Source: Alistipes onderdonkii
Lineage (GTDB): Bacteria > Bacteroidota > Bacteroidia > Bacteroidales > Rikenellaceae
Length of the DNA: 64,000 nucleotides
Assembly: GCF_025145285.1 (NCBI RefSeq)
Contig: NZ_CP102251.1
Coordinates: 1,550,001 to 1,614,000, forward strand
Direction: 5' to 3'
The position numbers were made by a program, and so were the translations under genes. Shown here piece after piece: positions 1 through 8,605 of the stretch; within the stretch, counting starts at the first letter, position 1; each line of letters opens with the position of its first letter. The notes beneath the pieces are model-generated. The model searched no databases and had not been told where the DNA came from. It saw only the letters and a list, made by a program, of their open reading frames with translations.

Positions 1-951
1 CGCGAGAAGTTCGTCATACAGGGGCACCTCTGCTCGGTATGGGAAGAGGGGCAATACCTGCGCACGCGCGATCCGGAGAAATCGCTGGCGGCGTTCGAAG
101 ACATGCTCGCACGGCTGGGAACGGACTATGTGGAGATCGGGATGATCCACTACGTGGACGCCGAGGCCGACCTGCGCGAGGTGCTCGACGGCCCGATCAT
201 GCGCCTGGCGCAACGGCTCAGGTCGGAAGGGCGCATCCGCCACATCGGCCTGAGCAGCCACAACCCCGTGGTCGCGCACATGGCGGCCCGGACGGGGCTC
301 ATCGACGTGCTGATGTTCTCGGTGAACCCCTGTTACGACCTGCTGCCGCCGAGCGACGACGTGGATACGCTCTGGGCGGACGAGAGTTACGCGCGGGAGC
401 TGCACAACATCGACCCCGAACGGCAACTGCTCTACGAATTCTGCGAACGCGAAGGGATCGCCATCGACGTGATGAAGGCCTACGGCGGAGGCGACCTGCT
501 GAGCGACGCCAACTCGCCCTTCGGACGCCCGATGACCCCGGTACAATGCCTCGAATACGCCCTGACGCGCCCCGGCGTAGCGGCCGTAATGGCCGGCTGC
601 CGCAGCCGCGCCGAGATCGAAGCGGCACTGGCCTGGTGTTCGGCCACGGCCGCGGAACGCGACTACAGGGGGGCGCTGGCCGGGCTGGACAAATTCTCGT
701 GGGAAGGGCACTGCATGTACTGCGGGCACTGCGCCCCGTGTTCGGTGGGGATCGACATCGCCGGTGTGAACAAATACTACAACCTGACCCTGGCACAGCA
801 CGAGATACCGGAGACGGTACGCGAACATTACAGGCTCCTGCCGCACCAAGCCTCGGAGTGCATCGCCTGCGGCCGCTGCGAACGGAACTGCCCGTTCGGC
901 GTCGACATCATCGGCCACATGCGGCTGGCGGCGGCGAAGTTCGGATACTGA
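1..951 (+). CDS. Aldo/keto reductase with C-terminal 4Fe-4S domain (5' partial)
   Basis: The reading frame is open from the first base, so the N-terminus lies outside the window; about 316 residues are visible. The body matches aldo/keto reductases of the TIM-barrel type (for example DYVEIGMIHYVD, then HIGLSSHNP). The tail carries two ferredoxin-like Cys clusters, CMYCGHCAPC near visible residue 238 and CIACGRCERNCP near residue 287, as in the predicted iron-sulfur oxidoreductase branch of the family. It is probably a cytosolic oxidoreductase taking electrons through its iron-sulfur clusters. The substrate cannot be inferred. An intrinsic terminator follows 50 bases later. Confidence 0.85.
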   Translation, partial: REKFVIQGHLCSVWEEGQYLRTRDPEKSLAAFEDMLARLGTDYVEIGMIHYVDAEADLREVLDGPIMRLAQRLRSEGRIRHIGLSSHNPVVAHMAARTGLIDVLMFSVNPCYDLLPPSDDVDTLWADESYARELHNIDPERQLLYEFCEREGIAIDVMKAYGGGDLLSDANSPFGRPMTPVQCLEYALTRPGVAAVMAGCRSRAEIEAALAWCSATAAERDYRGALAGLDKFSWEGHCMYCGHCAPCSVGIDIAGVNKYYNLTLAQHEIPETVREHYRLLPHQASECIACGRCERNCPFGVDIIGHMRLAAAKFGY

Positions 952-1001
952 CCCCACAGGCTCGCAACGGGGACGCAGTGCGTACACGACGCACACGCAA
1001 C

Positions 1002-1030
1002 AGGCACGCTTTTCACGGCGTGCCTTTTTT
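1002..1030 (+). terminator. Rho-independent terminator after the aldo/keto reductase
   Basis: An 8-bp stem, AGGCACGC paired with GCGTGCCT, closes an 8-nt loop and is followed by a run of T. Confidence 0.85.
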
Positions 1031-1055
1031 ATGCGGGGGTTCAGCGACAATTTCC

Positions 1056-1063
1056 TATCTTTG
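1056..1063 (+). promoter_or_regulatory. tex promoter, -7 element
   Basis: TATCTTTG matches the Bacteroidota TAnnTTTG box and lies 18 bases before the chosen ATG of tex. This supports the downstream start over the longer open frame that would begin inside the preceding terminator. Confidence 0.65.
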
Positions 1064-1081
1064 CAACCCAACACGACCAGA

Positions 1082-3196
1082 ATGACGGAACGAATCATAG
1101 CACAAAGACTCGGGATCAGCCTCCCGCAGGTGCAGGGCACGGTACGCCTGCTGCGCGAAGGCGCCACGATCCCCTTCATCAGCCGCTACCGCAAGGAAGC
1201 GACCGGCTCGCTCGACGAATTGCAGGTCGGGGCGATCAAGGAACAACTGGACAGGCTCACCGAACTGGAAGCCCGCAGGCAGACCGTCCTGGCAACCATC
1301 GAGGGGCAGGGCAAACTGACCGGGGAGCTCCGCAAACGGATCGAAGAGTGCTGGGACGCAGTGGAGCTGGAGGACATCTATCTGCCCTACAAACCCAAGC
1401 GCCGCACACGCGCCACGGCGGCCCGCGAACGGGGGCTGGAACCGCTGGCCGACATCGTCATGGCACAACGGGCACACGACCTTCTGCGTCAGGCGCAACG
1501 CTTCGTCACGGCCGAGGTAGCGACCCCCGAAGAGGCCATTGCAGGAGCCTGCGACATCATCGCCGAGAGGATATCCGAGGACGAACAGGCCCGCAACACC
1601 GTGCGGCGCACGATGGGACGCGAAGGGGCGGTGCACTCGAAGCTCGTGAAGGGCAAGGAGGCCGAGGGGGCGAAGTATTCGGACTACTTCGACGCCGCGT
1701 CGCCGCTGCGCAGCATCTCGTCGCACCGGTTCCTGGCCATGCGTCGCGGCGAAGACGAGGGGATCCTGCGCATCTCGATCGATGCCGACACGGAGCGCAT
1801 CACCGAAGCGCTCTGCCGCCGGTTCATACGTCCCGGATCGGCAACGCGCACATATATGGAGGCCGCCGTAGCCGACTCGCTCAAGCGGCTCATCCGACCG
1901 TCGATAGAGACCGAGCTGCTCGCGGCCGCCAAAGAGAAGGCCGACGACGAGGCGATCGGGGTATTCGCCGAAAACCTGCGGCAGCTGCTCCTTTCGGCGC
2001 CGCTGGGGCAGAAGCGCGTGATTGCCATCGACCCCGGATTCCGCACGGGCTGCAAAGTCGTCGTCCTGGACTCACAGGGCAACCTCGTGCACAATACGAC
2101 CATCTACCCGCACCCGCCGCAGGGCCGCTATGCCGAAGCGGCGGAAACGCTGCGGGCGCTGGCGGGGAAATACAAGGCCGAGGCCTTCGCAATCGGCGAC
2201 GGTACGGCGGGGCGCGAAACCGAGCAGTTGGTGCGCGGCCTGGGACTGGACGGAGCCGTGGAGATATTCATGGTCAGCGAGGACGGCGCATCGGTCTACT
2301 CGGCGTCGGCCGCGGCGCGCGAGGAGTTTCCCGATTACGACGTGACGGTGCGCGGCTCGGTGAGCATCGGCCGGAGGCTGATCGACCCGCTCTCGGAGCT
2401 GGTGAAGATCGACCCCAAGTCGATCGGCGTCGGGCAATACCAGCACAGCGTCGACCAGGGAAAACTCAAGGCCAGACTCAATACGGTGGTCGAAAGCTGC
2501 GTGAACAGGGTCGGGGTGAACATCAACACCGCCTCGAAACACATCCTCACCTATATTTCCGGACTGGGGCCGGCGCTGGCGGAGAACATCGTGGCGTACC
2601 GCGCCGCGAACGGCGATTTCAAGAGCCGCAAAGAATTGCTCAGGGTGCCGAGGCTGGGCGCCAAGGCCTACGAACTGGCCGCGGGTTTCCTGCGCATCGT
2701 CGGCGGGCAGAATCCGCTGGACAACAGCGCCGTGCATCCCGAATCGTACCACATAGCCGAGCGGATGGCCGCCGACGCGGGCGTGACGGTCGACAGGCTG
2801 CTCGCCGACAAGGAGCTGCGCAGGGGCATCAAACCCGAGAGATACGTGGACGGACAGGTCGGGATTCCGACCGTGACGGACATCGTCGAAGCGCTGGACA
2901 AGTGCGGCCTCGACCCGCGCGAACAGCTGCAGGCCTTCTCGTTCGACCCGAACGTACGTACGATCGGCGACCTGCGCGAAGGGATGACGCTGCCGGGCAT
3001 CGTCACCAACATCACGGCCTTCGGGGCTTTCGTCGACATCGGGATCAAGCAGGACGGGCTGGTGCACATTTCGCAGATGGCCGACCGCTACGTCGCCTCG
3101 CCGGCGGAGGTCGTGCACCTGGGACAGCAGGTCGAGGTGCGGGTCACCGGGATCGACACCGCCCGCGGGCGGATTTCGCTCTCGATGCGCAAATAA
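1082..3196 (+). CDS. tex: Tex-family S1 RNA-binding transcription accessory protein
   Basis: This 704-residue protein has the Tex layout throughout. The helical N-terminal part (MTERIIAQRLG... FISRYRKEATGSLDE) is followed by a YqgF/RNase H-like fold starting with RVIAIDPGFRTGCKVVV near residue 313. A helix-hairpin-helix pair comes next (TYISGLGPALAENIVAYR, about residues 485-510), and a C-terminal S1 domain starts near residue 633 (GIVTNITAFGAFVDIG...GLVHISQ). Tex is a conserved nucleic-acid-binding cytosolic protein linked to transcription. I chose the ATG at 1082 because it sits just after a TAnnTTTG promoter; an upstream in-frame ATG at 1031 falls before that box. The gene stands alone, between terminators. 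Confidence 0.95.
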   Translation: MTERIIAQRLGISLPQVQGTVRLLREGATIPFISRYRKEATGSLDELQVGAIKEQLDRLTELEARRQTVLATIEGQGKLTGELRKRIEECWDAVELEDIYLPYKPKRRTRATAARERGLEPLADIVMAQRAHDLLRQAQRFVTAEVATPEEAIAGACDIIAERISEDEQARNTVRRTMGREGAVHSKLVKGKEAEGAKYSDYFDAASPLRSISSHRFLAMRRGEDEGILRISIDADTERITEALCRRFIRPGSATRTYMEAAVADSLKRLIRPSIETELLAAAKEKADDEAIGVFAENLRQLLLSAPLGQKRVIAIDPGFRTGCKVVVLDSQGNLVHNTTIYPHPPQGRYAEAAETLRALAGKYKAEAFAIGDGTAGRETEQLVRGLGLDGAVEIFMVSEDGASVYSASAAAREEFPDYDVTVRGSVSIGRRLIDPLSELVKIDPKSIGVGQYQHSVDQGKLKARLNTVVESCVNRVGVNINTASKHILTYISGLGPALAENIVAYRAANGDFKSRKELLRVPRLGAKAYELAAGFLRIVGGQNPLDNSAVHPESYHIAERMAADAGVTVDRLLADKELRRGIKPERYVDGQVGIPTVTDIVEALDKCGLDPREQLQAFSFDPNVRTIGDLREGMTLPGIVTNITAFGAFVDIGIKQDGLVHISQMADRYVASPAEVVHLGQQVEVRVTGIDTARGRISLSMRK

Positions 3197-3271
3197 AGCG
3201 GGGAGCGAACGGGCGCGGACAGGCAGGAGGTTTGACGCTCACCGGGTTGCGGACGGGCGTCCCGGAAAAGG

Positions 3272-3304
3272 AAATGCAGGGCCGGAATGTCCCTGCATTT
3301 TTTG
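3272..3304 (+). terminator. Terminator after tex
   Basis: AAATGCAGGG pairs with CCCTGCATTT and is followed by a T-rich tract; 75 bases after the tex stop. Confidence 0.85.
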
Positions 3305-3338
3305 TTTACAATTTGTTCATTAATTGCCCGCACGCATA

Positions 3339-3369
3339 TTTGCGATCCGGGAAAGTATGTCTACATTTG
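3339..3369 (+). promoter_or_regulatory. Promoter of the riboswitch-nrdDG transcript
   Basis: TTTG at 3339-3342, a 19-nt spacer and TACATTTG at 3362-3369 fit the Bacteroidota -33/-7 pair. Transcription would begin about 3375, exactly where the riboswitch structure starts. Confidence 0.7.
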
Positions 3370-3373
3370 TTCC

Positions 3374-3585
3374 GGAGCAAGGTTCCCCGCCGGCGGCTGC
3401 CGGCACGGGATCAAAAGGGAACTCCTGTGAGAATCAGGGGCTATTCCCGTAGCTGTAAGCCTCGATTGCGTTCCGCACTCTCTTGAGCCACTGTCCCCCG
3501 GGACGGGAAGGCGTGCGGATGGGGCGAGCCAGAAGACCTGCCTTGCGAGCTGCGACATCCGCCTTCGGGATTTAGGGCGGTGCCC
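3374..3585 (+). promoter_or_regulatory. Cobalamin (B12) riboswitch upstream of nrdDG
   Basis: The leader has the recognisable pieces of the cobalamin aptamer in order: AAAAGGGAA and its partner segments (3413-3455), GAGCCACTG (about 3484), and the B12 box GAGCCAGAAGACCTGCC at 3526-3542. A final hairpin (about 3554-3580) follows. The leader stands alone before the anaerobic ribonucleotide reductase. B12 riboswitches normally repress when ligand is present, so this one probably turns on the B12-independent class III enzyme when cobalamin is scarce. The exact ends are approximate. Confidence 0.9.
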
Positions 3586-3700
3586 GGAACAGATATTTAC
3601 ACCGGACAATTCAGGGGTAAGGACATGGCTGTCCTGCGTATTACGCAGGCGGAGATGCCGCCTCCGTACGGCAAGACTTACAAACAAATACAGATACATT

Positions 3701-5794
3701 ATGGGCATTTCGGAAATTTACATCGTCAAGCGCGACGGCAAGCGCGCCCCCTTTTCGCTCGAGAAGATCAAACGCGCGATCAGCAAGGCATTCCTTTCGG
3801 TAGGCGGATACGCCACCGACGACGACCTCACGTCGGTACTCAGCCGCGTACATATCTCCGACGGCATGAATGTCGAGGAGATACAGAACCAGGTCGAGGT
3901 GGCGCTCATGGCCGAACGCTATTTCGCCGTGGCCAAGAGCTACATGCTCTACCGCCAGAAGCACACCGAGGATCGCGAAGACCGCGAAAAACTCGAATTC
4001 CTGATCAACTACTGCGATGCCTCGAACCCCGCGACGGGTTCGAAATACGATGCCAACGCCAACGTCGAGAACAAGAACATCGCCACGCTGATCGGCGAAC
4101 TGCCCAAACAGAACTTCATCCGGCTCAACCGCCGGCTGCTGACCGACCGCATCAAGGAGATGTACGGCAAGGAACTCTCGGACAAATACCTCCGCCTGCT
4201 GAAAGACCACTTCATCTACAAGAACGACGAAACGTCGATGGCCAACTACTGCGCTTCGATCACGATGTACCCGTGGCTGCTGAACGGCACGCTCTCGGTG
4301 GGCGGCAACTCGACACGCCCGACCAATCTCAAGTCGTTCTGCGGCGGCTTCGTCAACATGGTCTTCATCGTATCGTCGATGCTCTCGGGCGCCTGCGCCA
4401 CGCCGGAGTTCCTGATGTATATGAACTATTTCATCGAACAGGAGTACGGAGAAGATTACTACAAGCGGGCGGACGAGGTGGTCGACCTCTCGAAAAAGCA
4501 CCGGACGATCGACAAGATGATTACGGACTGTTTCGAACAGATCGTCTACTCGATCAACCAGCCCACGGGGGCGCGTAACTTCCAGGCCGTGTTCTGGAAC
4601 GTGGCCTATTACGACCGCTACTATTTCGAAAGCCTGTTCGGCGAATTCGTATTCCCCGACGGGACGAAGCCGCACTGGGAATCGCTGTCGTGGCTGCAAA
4701 AGCGTTTCATGACGTGGTTCAACCGCGAGCGCACGAAGACCGTGCTGACCTTCCCGGTCGAGACGATGGCCCTGCTGACCAGGGACGGCGACGTGATGGA
4801 CAAGGAATGGGGCGACATCACGGCGCAGATGTACTCCGAGGGGCACTCGTTCTTCACCTACATCAGCGACAACGCCGACTCGCTGTCGTCGTGCTGCCGC
4901 CTGCGCAACGAGATACAGGACAACGGGTTCAGCTACACGCTCGGCGCCGGCGGCGTATCGACCGGTTCGAAGAGCGTGCTGACGATCAACCTCAACCGCT
5001 GCATCCAGTATGCCGTGAAGAACGGCATGCACTACCTGACCTACCTCGAAGAGATCGTCGACCTGGTGCACAAGGTGCAGACGGCCTACAACGAGAACCT
5101 CAAGGATTTGCAGGCCAAGGGGATGCTGCCCCTGTTCGACGCGGGCTATATCAACCTCGCGCGCCAGTACCTCACGATCGGCGTCAACGGGCTGGTCGAG
5201 GCGGCCGAGTTCCTGGGCATCCCGATCAACGACAACGACGACTACGTCGGTTTCGTACAGGGCGTACTGGGACTGATCGAGCGCTACAACAAGAAGTACC
5301 GTTCGAAGGAGCTCATGTTCAACTGCGAGATGATCCCGGCCGAGAACGTGGGCGTGAAACACGCCAAATGGGATCGCGAGGACGGCTACGTCGTACCGCG
5401 CGACTGTTACAACTCCTATTTCTATGTCGTCGAGGACGAATCGCTGAACGTGATCGACAAGTTCAGGCTCCACGGCCGCCGTTATATCGACCACCTCACG
5501 GGCGGTTCGGCGTTGCACATGAACCTCGAAGACCACCTTTCGAAGGAGCAGTACCGCCACCTGCTGCGCGTAGCGGCCGCCGAGGGATGCAACTATTTCA
5601 CGTTCAACATCCCCAACACGGTATGCAACGAGTGCGGGCACATCGACAAGCGCTACCTGAAGGAGTGCCCCGAGTGCCACGGCGACAACCTGGACTACCT
5701 GACCCGCGTGATCGGCTACATGAAACGGGTGTCGAACTTCTCGGCCGCGCGCCAGAAGGAGGCCGCACACCGCTATTACGCCAAAGCGGAGTAA
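3701..5794 (+). CDS. nrdD: Anaerobic (class III) ribonucleoside-triphosphate reductase
   Basis: This 697-residue glycyl-radical enzyme reduces ribonucleoside triphosphates to dNTPs without oxygen. An N-terminal ATP-cone occupies roughly residues 1-95 (IVKRDGKRAPFSLEKIKRAI). The catalytic barrel includes SFCGGF near residue 213 and the CCRLR motif near residue 398. Near the end a zinc site is formed by C642, C645, C656 and C659, followed by the glycyl-radical motif RVIGYM with the radical Gly at about 672. The gene follows a cobalamin riboswitch and is 7 bases upstream of its activase gene nrdG. This supports an anaerobic host and suggests a choice between B12-dependent and B12-independent nucleotide reduction. 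Confidence 0.97.
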   Translation: MGISEIYIVKRDGKRAPFSLEKIKRAISKAFLSVGGYATDDDLTSVLSRVHISDGMNVEEIQNQVEVALMAERYFAVAKSYMLYRQKHTEDREDREKLEFLINYCDASNPATGSKYDANANVENKNIATLIGELPKQNFIRLNRRLLTDRIKEMYGKELSDKYLRLLKDHFIYKNDETSMANYCASITMYPWLLNGTLSVGGNSTRPTNLKSFCGGFVNMVFIVSSMLSGACATPEFLMYMNYFIEQEYGEDYYKRADEVVDLSKKHRTIDKMITDCFEQIVYSINQPTGARNFQAVFWNVAYYDRYYFESLFGEFVFPDGTKPHWESLSWLQKRFMTWFNRERTKTVLTFPVETMALLTRDGDVMDKEWGDITAQMYSEGHSFFTYISDNADSLSSCCRLRNEIQDNGFSYTLGAGGVSTGSKSVLTINLNRCIQYAVKNGMHYLTYLEEIVDLVHKVQTAYNENLKDLQAKGMLPLFDAGYINLARQYLTIGVNGLVEAAEFLGIPINDNDDYVGFVQGVLGLIERYNKKYRSKELMFNCEMIPAENVGVKHAKWDREDGYVVPRDCYNSYFYVVEDESLNVIDKFRLHGRRYIDHLTGGSALHMNLEDHLSKEQYRHLLRVAAAEGCNYFTFNIPNTVCNECGHIDKRYLKECPECHGDNLDYLTRVIGYMKRVSNFSAARQKEAAHRYYAKAE

Positions 5795-5801
5795 ACGGAC
5801 G

Positions 5802-6272
5802 ATGGTCAGATACCACAATTTCGACATCGTATTCGCGGAAATACCCTGCGAAACGACGCTGGCGATCAACATCACCAACTGCCCCAACCGCTGCCGCGGG
5901 TGCCACAGCCTGCACTTGCAGGCCGACATGGGGCGGGTGCTCGACGAGGCGGAGCTGTGCGGGATACTCGCCCGCTACGGGCGCTCGGTGACCTGCGTCT
6001 GTTTCATGGGCGGGGACGCCGCACCGCACGAGATCGCCGCGCTGGCCGACGTCGTACGGCAGAAATTCCCGGTGCTGCACACAGGCTGGTATTCGGGACG
6101 CGCCCGGCTGCCGGAGGGGCTGCGGCCGCAGTCGTTCGACTACATCAAGCTGGGAGGCTGGGTCGAGGAGCTGGGGCCGCTGACGTCGCCGACGACCAAC
6201 CAGCGCCTTTACAGGGTCGGAAAGGAAGGCGCCATGCAAGACATCACGGAGCTGTTCCGGCGCAGGCCGTAA
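5802..6272 (+). CDS. nrdG: Anaerobic ribonucleoside-triphosphate reductase-activating protein
   Basis: This 156-residue radical SAM activase generates the glycyl radical on NrdD. The cluster-binding motif CX3CX2C is seen as C27, C31 and C34 (NCPNRCRGCH). The length is typical of NrdG. It lies 7 bases after nrdD in the same transcript and so should share the B12-riboswitch control. Confidence 0.95.
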   Translation: MVRYHNFDIVFAEIPCETTLAINITNCPNRCRGCHSLHLQADMGRVLDEAELCGILARYGRSVTCVCFMGGDAAPHEIAALADVVRQKFPVLHTGWYSGRARLPEGLRPQSFDYIKLGGWVEELGPLTSPTTNQRLYRVGKEGAMQDITELFRRRP

Positions 6273-6391
6273 GTATTTCCCGGGTGCCCCGGAGGGGCTG
6301 TCCGCCCCCCGGGAAACCGGGCGCAGAAACCCTACGGGCATCACGGTGTAATTTTTTCGGCCCCAACAATGGCGGTTTGCCCGAAATGGAC

Positions 6392-6399
6392 TATTTTTG
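6392..6399 (+). promoter_or_regulatory. Promoter -7 box before the ThrE-like operon
   Basis: TATTTTTG matches TAnnTTTG and lies just before the ATG at 6408, which argues for that start rather than the in-frame ATG at 6369. Confidence 0.5.
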
Positions 6400-6407
6400 C
6401 CCTCGTT

Positions 6408-7175
6408 ATGAAGACCAGACAAGAGCTGACGGAAGTCCTCGACTTCATTGCGGAATATGCGACTTACCTGCTCGGATCGGGCGTGCACACCTCGCGCGTG
6501 ATCCGCAACTCGCAGCGTATCGGAGCCTCGCAGGGGGTCGACCTCCAGTTGTCGAGTTTCCAGAAAAGCACGATCATCACCGCCCACGACGAAGAGAGCG
6601 GCGAGGCCATCACCCGCGTAGTGAAGATCCCGGCGCTGCCGGTCAGCTTCGAGCGCAACTCCGACCTGAGCGCCCTGAGCTGGGATGCGCTGGACGAAGG
6701 GCTTCCGCTCTCCGAAATCCGGAAGCGCTACGACGAACTGACTGCAAAACCGCGCATAGACCCAATCTTCGTCCTGCTGACCGTGGGGCTGGCCAACGCC
6801 TCGTTCTGCCGGCTGTTCGGGGGCGACTGGATCGCCATGGGCATCGTCTTCACCTCGACGCTCGTGGGTTTCGCCGCCAAACAGCGTATGCAGGCACACG
6901 GCGTGAACCACTTCCTGATCTTCATCATCTCGGCTTTCATGGCGTCGCTGTGCGCCTCGGCAGCCCTGAGGTTCGACTGCTCGGCGGAAACGGCGCTCGC
7001 GACGAGCGTCCTGTTCCTCGTACCGGGGGTACCGCTCATCAACGGCGTGATCGACATCGTCGAGGGGCACATTCTGATCGGGTGCAGCCGCCTGATCAAC
7101 GCCCTGCTGCTTATCATCTGCATCGCCATCGGCCTGTCGGCGACATTGTTAATGGTTAAAGACGGATTGCTATGA
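6408..7175 (+). CDS. Threonine/serine exporter, ThrE N-terminal-type subunit (DUF1212)
   Basis: This 255-residue protein starts with the cytosolic segment typical of DUF1212/ThrE proteins (EVLDFIAEYATYLLGSGVHTSRVIRN, then VVKIPALPVSF). It continues into about five hydrophobic helices, including FVLLTVGLANASFCRLFGG and ATSVLFLVPGVPLINGVIDI. ThrE proteins export threonine and serine across the inner membrane. Here, as in many bacteria, the transporter is split into two genes: the second starts in a 4-base ATGA overlap. Substrate is by family inference. Confidence 0.85.
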   Translation: MKTRQELTEVLDFIAEYATYLLGSGVHTSRVIRNSQRIGASQGVDLQLSSFQKSTIITAHDEESGEAITRVVKIPALPVSFERNSDLSALSWDALDEGLPLSEIRKRYDELTAKPRIDPIFVLLTVGLANASFCRLFGGDWIAMGIVFTSTLVGFAAKQRMQAHGVNHFLIFIISAFMASLCASAALRFDCSAETALATSVLFLVPGVPLINGVIDIVEGHILIGCSRLINALLLIICIAIGLSATLLMVKDGLL

Positions 7176-7675
7176 TCGCTGCGGACATCCTTCTCGACGG
7201 GCTCTTTGCGGCCATCGCGGCCATCGGTTTCGGCGCCGTTTCCGACCCGCCGATGCGGGCTTTCCCCCGTATCGCCCTGCTGGCGGCCATGGGGCACGCC
7301 CTGCGGTTCTGCCTGATGCACTACTTTTCGGTCGACATCGCCACGGCCTCGCTGTTTGCCTCGATCAGCATCGGGTTCGGCAGCCTGTGGCTGGGGCGCG
7401 GCATCCGCTGCCCGATGACGGCCCTCTACATCCCCGCCCTGCTGCCGATGGTTCCCGGCATCTATGCCTACAAGACCGTCTTTTCGCTCATCATGTTCCT
7501 GCAATCGCTCAACGACCCGGGGGAGGGGTTGCAATACATGCAGCAATTCTTCCTCAACGCAACCGTATCGCTGAGCGTGATCGCACTGCTGGCAGCAGGG
7601 GCTACGCTGCCCATCTTTGTATTCAACCACCAGGCATTCTCGCTCACGCGGCGCCGCAAGCATACCGACAAATAA
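7172..7675 (+). CDS. Threonine/serine exporter, ThrE C-terminal-type subunit (DUF3815)
   Basis: This 167-residue integral membrane protein has about four to five hydrophobic helices and the family signature region PALLPMVPGIYAYKTVF. It overlaps the preceding gene by ATGA, so the two halves are probably translated together and form one exporter. The next gene, a polytopic membrane protein, follows after six bases. Confidence 0.85.
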   Translation: MIAADILLDGLFAAIAAIGFGAVSDPPMRAFPRIALLAAMGHALRFCLMHYFSVDIATASLFASISIGFGSLWLGRGIRCPMTALYIPALLPMVPGIYAYKTVFSLIMFLQSLNDPGEGLQYMQQFFLNATVSLSVIALLAAGATLPIFVFNHQAFSLTRRRKHTDK

Positions 7676-7681
7676 CGATCC

Positions 7682-8416
7682 ATGGAAATCTTCTGGAACA
7701 CCATCGCCTCCTATAACGCCGCGACATGGCCCGTACAGATCCTACTGACGCTGGTTGCGGCCACGCTGACGCTGCTGCTCTACCTGCGCCCGACGCCCGG
7801 GGTACGCATCGCCATGAAGACCTTTATGGCGCTGCTCAATTTCTGGATCGCTGGTGTCTATTACCTCTTATACGGCGAACAACGCGAGCACAACGACATG
7901 CTGGCGCTCTTCTGGGCGATCATGGGGTGTATCTGGGTATACGACCTGGTCGTGAAACACGCTTCGCTCCAACGCACGCACAACCATACAGGCTTCGCGC
8001 TGCTGCTGTTCGCCATGCCGCTCGTCTACCCGCTCTTTTCGCTGGCGCTGGGGCGTACGTTCCCGATGGTCACCACGCCCGTGATGCCGTGTTCGGTCGC
8101 CGTATTCACCATCGGGCTGATGCTGGCCTTTTCGGAGCGGATCAACATCGTGCTGGCCATGTTCCTCTGCCACTGGGCGCTGATCGGGCTCTCGAAGGTC
8201 TACTTCTTCGGCATCCCCGAGGACTACCTCCTGGCATGCAGCATCGTGCCGGCACTCTACATCTTCTTCCGCGAATATATCCGCAGTAACGAGGGCCGGC
8301 CGACAAAGCCTTCGCCCCGGGTACTGAACGCACTGCTGGTGGTATTGTGCATCATCATCGGCGCCTCCTTCGCCTTCACGATGCTCCACCAGCTCAACCT
8401 CTTTACGGATGTCTGA
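7682..8416 (+). CDS. Polytopic membrane protein of unknown function (DUF6064-like)
   Basis: This 244-residue protein consists almost entirely of hydrophobic helices (about seven). It begins MEIFWNTIASYNAATWPVQ, which resembles my memory of the DUF6064 family; I could not check this. It sits six bases after the split ThrE genes and may be in the same transcript. No catalytic motif is visible. The stop codon is followed within a few bases by mobile-element remnants, so the end of this gene marks the left edge of the accessory island. Confidence 0.75.
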   Translation: MEIFWNTIASYNAATWPVQILLTLVAATLTLLLYLRPTPGVRIAMKTFMALLNFWIAGVYYLLYGEQREHNDMLALFWAIMGCIWVYDLVVKHASLQRTHNHTGFALLLFAMPLVYPLFSLALGRTFPMVTTPVMPCSVAVFTIGLMLAFSERINIVLAMFLCHWALIGLSKVYFFGIPEDYLLACSIVPALYIFFREYIRSNEGRPTKPSPRVLNALLVVLCIIIGASFAFTMLHQLNLFTDV

Positions 8417-8420
8417 TAGT

Positions 8421-8546
8421 TGAAGGAAATCCGCCGCACGAACTGTTCCAATCAAACTTTCCAAACGGTAGCTGCATGTGCCCGATAGCAGAACGCAGGA
8501 ATTGCCGTGTGTCTATCGGCAAGGTTATGTTTTCGTAAACGAAACA
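8421..8546 (+). pseudogene. Relic of the excisionase 3' end and oriT-like nested repeat
   Basis: This stretch matches element 3 around 28586-28727 by eye: AATCAAAC, CGATAGCA, GACGCAGGAATTG, and the nested inverted repeat GTTTTCGT-AA-ACGAAAC flanked by GCAAG and CTTGC. The coding part carries at least a 1-base length difference and has no start, so it cannot be functional. It shows that element 1 once had the mobilization region. Confidence 0.65.
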
Positions 8547-8583
8547 GGGGCTTGCGGGATTGTCAGTAATCCCGCAAACCCCC
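8547..8583. terminator. Hairpin terminator at the 3' side of MNT-HEPN copy 1
   Basis: GGGG-CTTGCGGGATT pairs with AATCCCGCAA-ACCCC around GTCAGT. The equivalent in element 3 (31056-31100) has GGGATC/GATCCT at the same place, so pairing is kept while the bases change. Confidence 0.7.
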
Positions 8584-8605
8584 GTTCGTTCGGATGATTG
8601 GCCGC

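Noticed and set aside
39..1085. Arg-rich 348-codon frame on the plus strand at the window start
   Set aside because: Out-of-frame reading of a clear aldo/keto reductase; its composition is that of a shadow frame in GC-rich DNA. Many other long frames, such as 3641-5929 and 48755-50458 on the minus strand, are rejected for the same reason.
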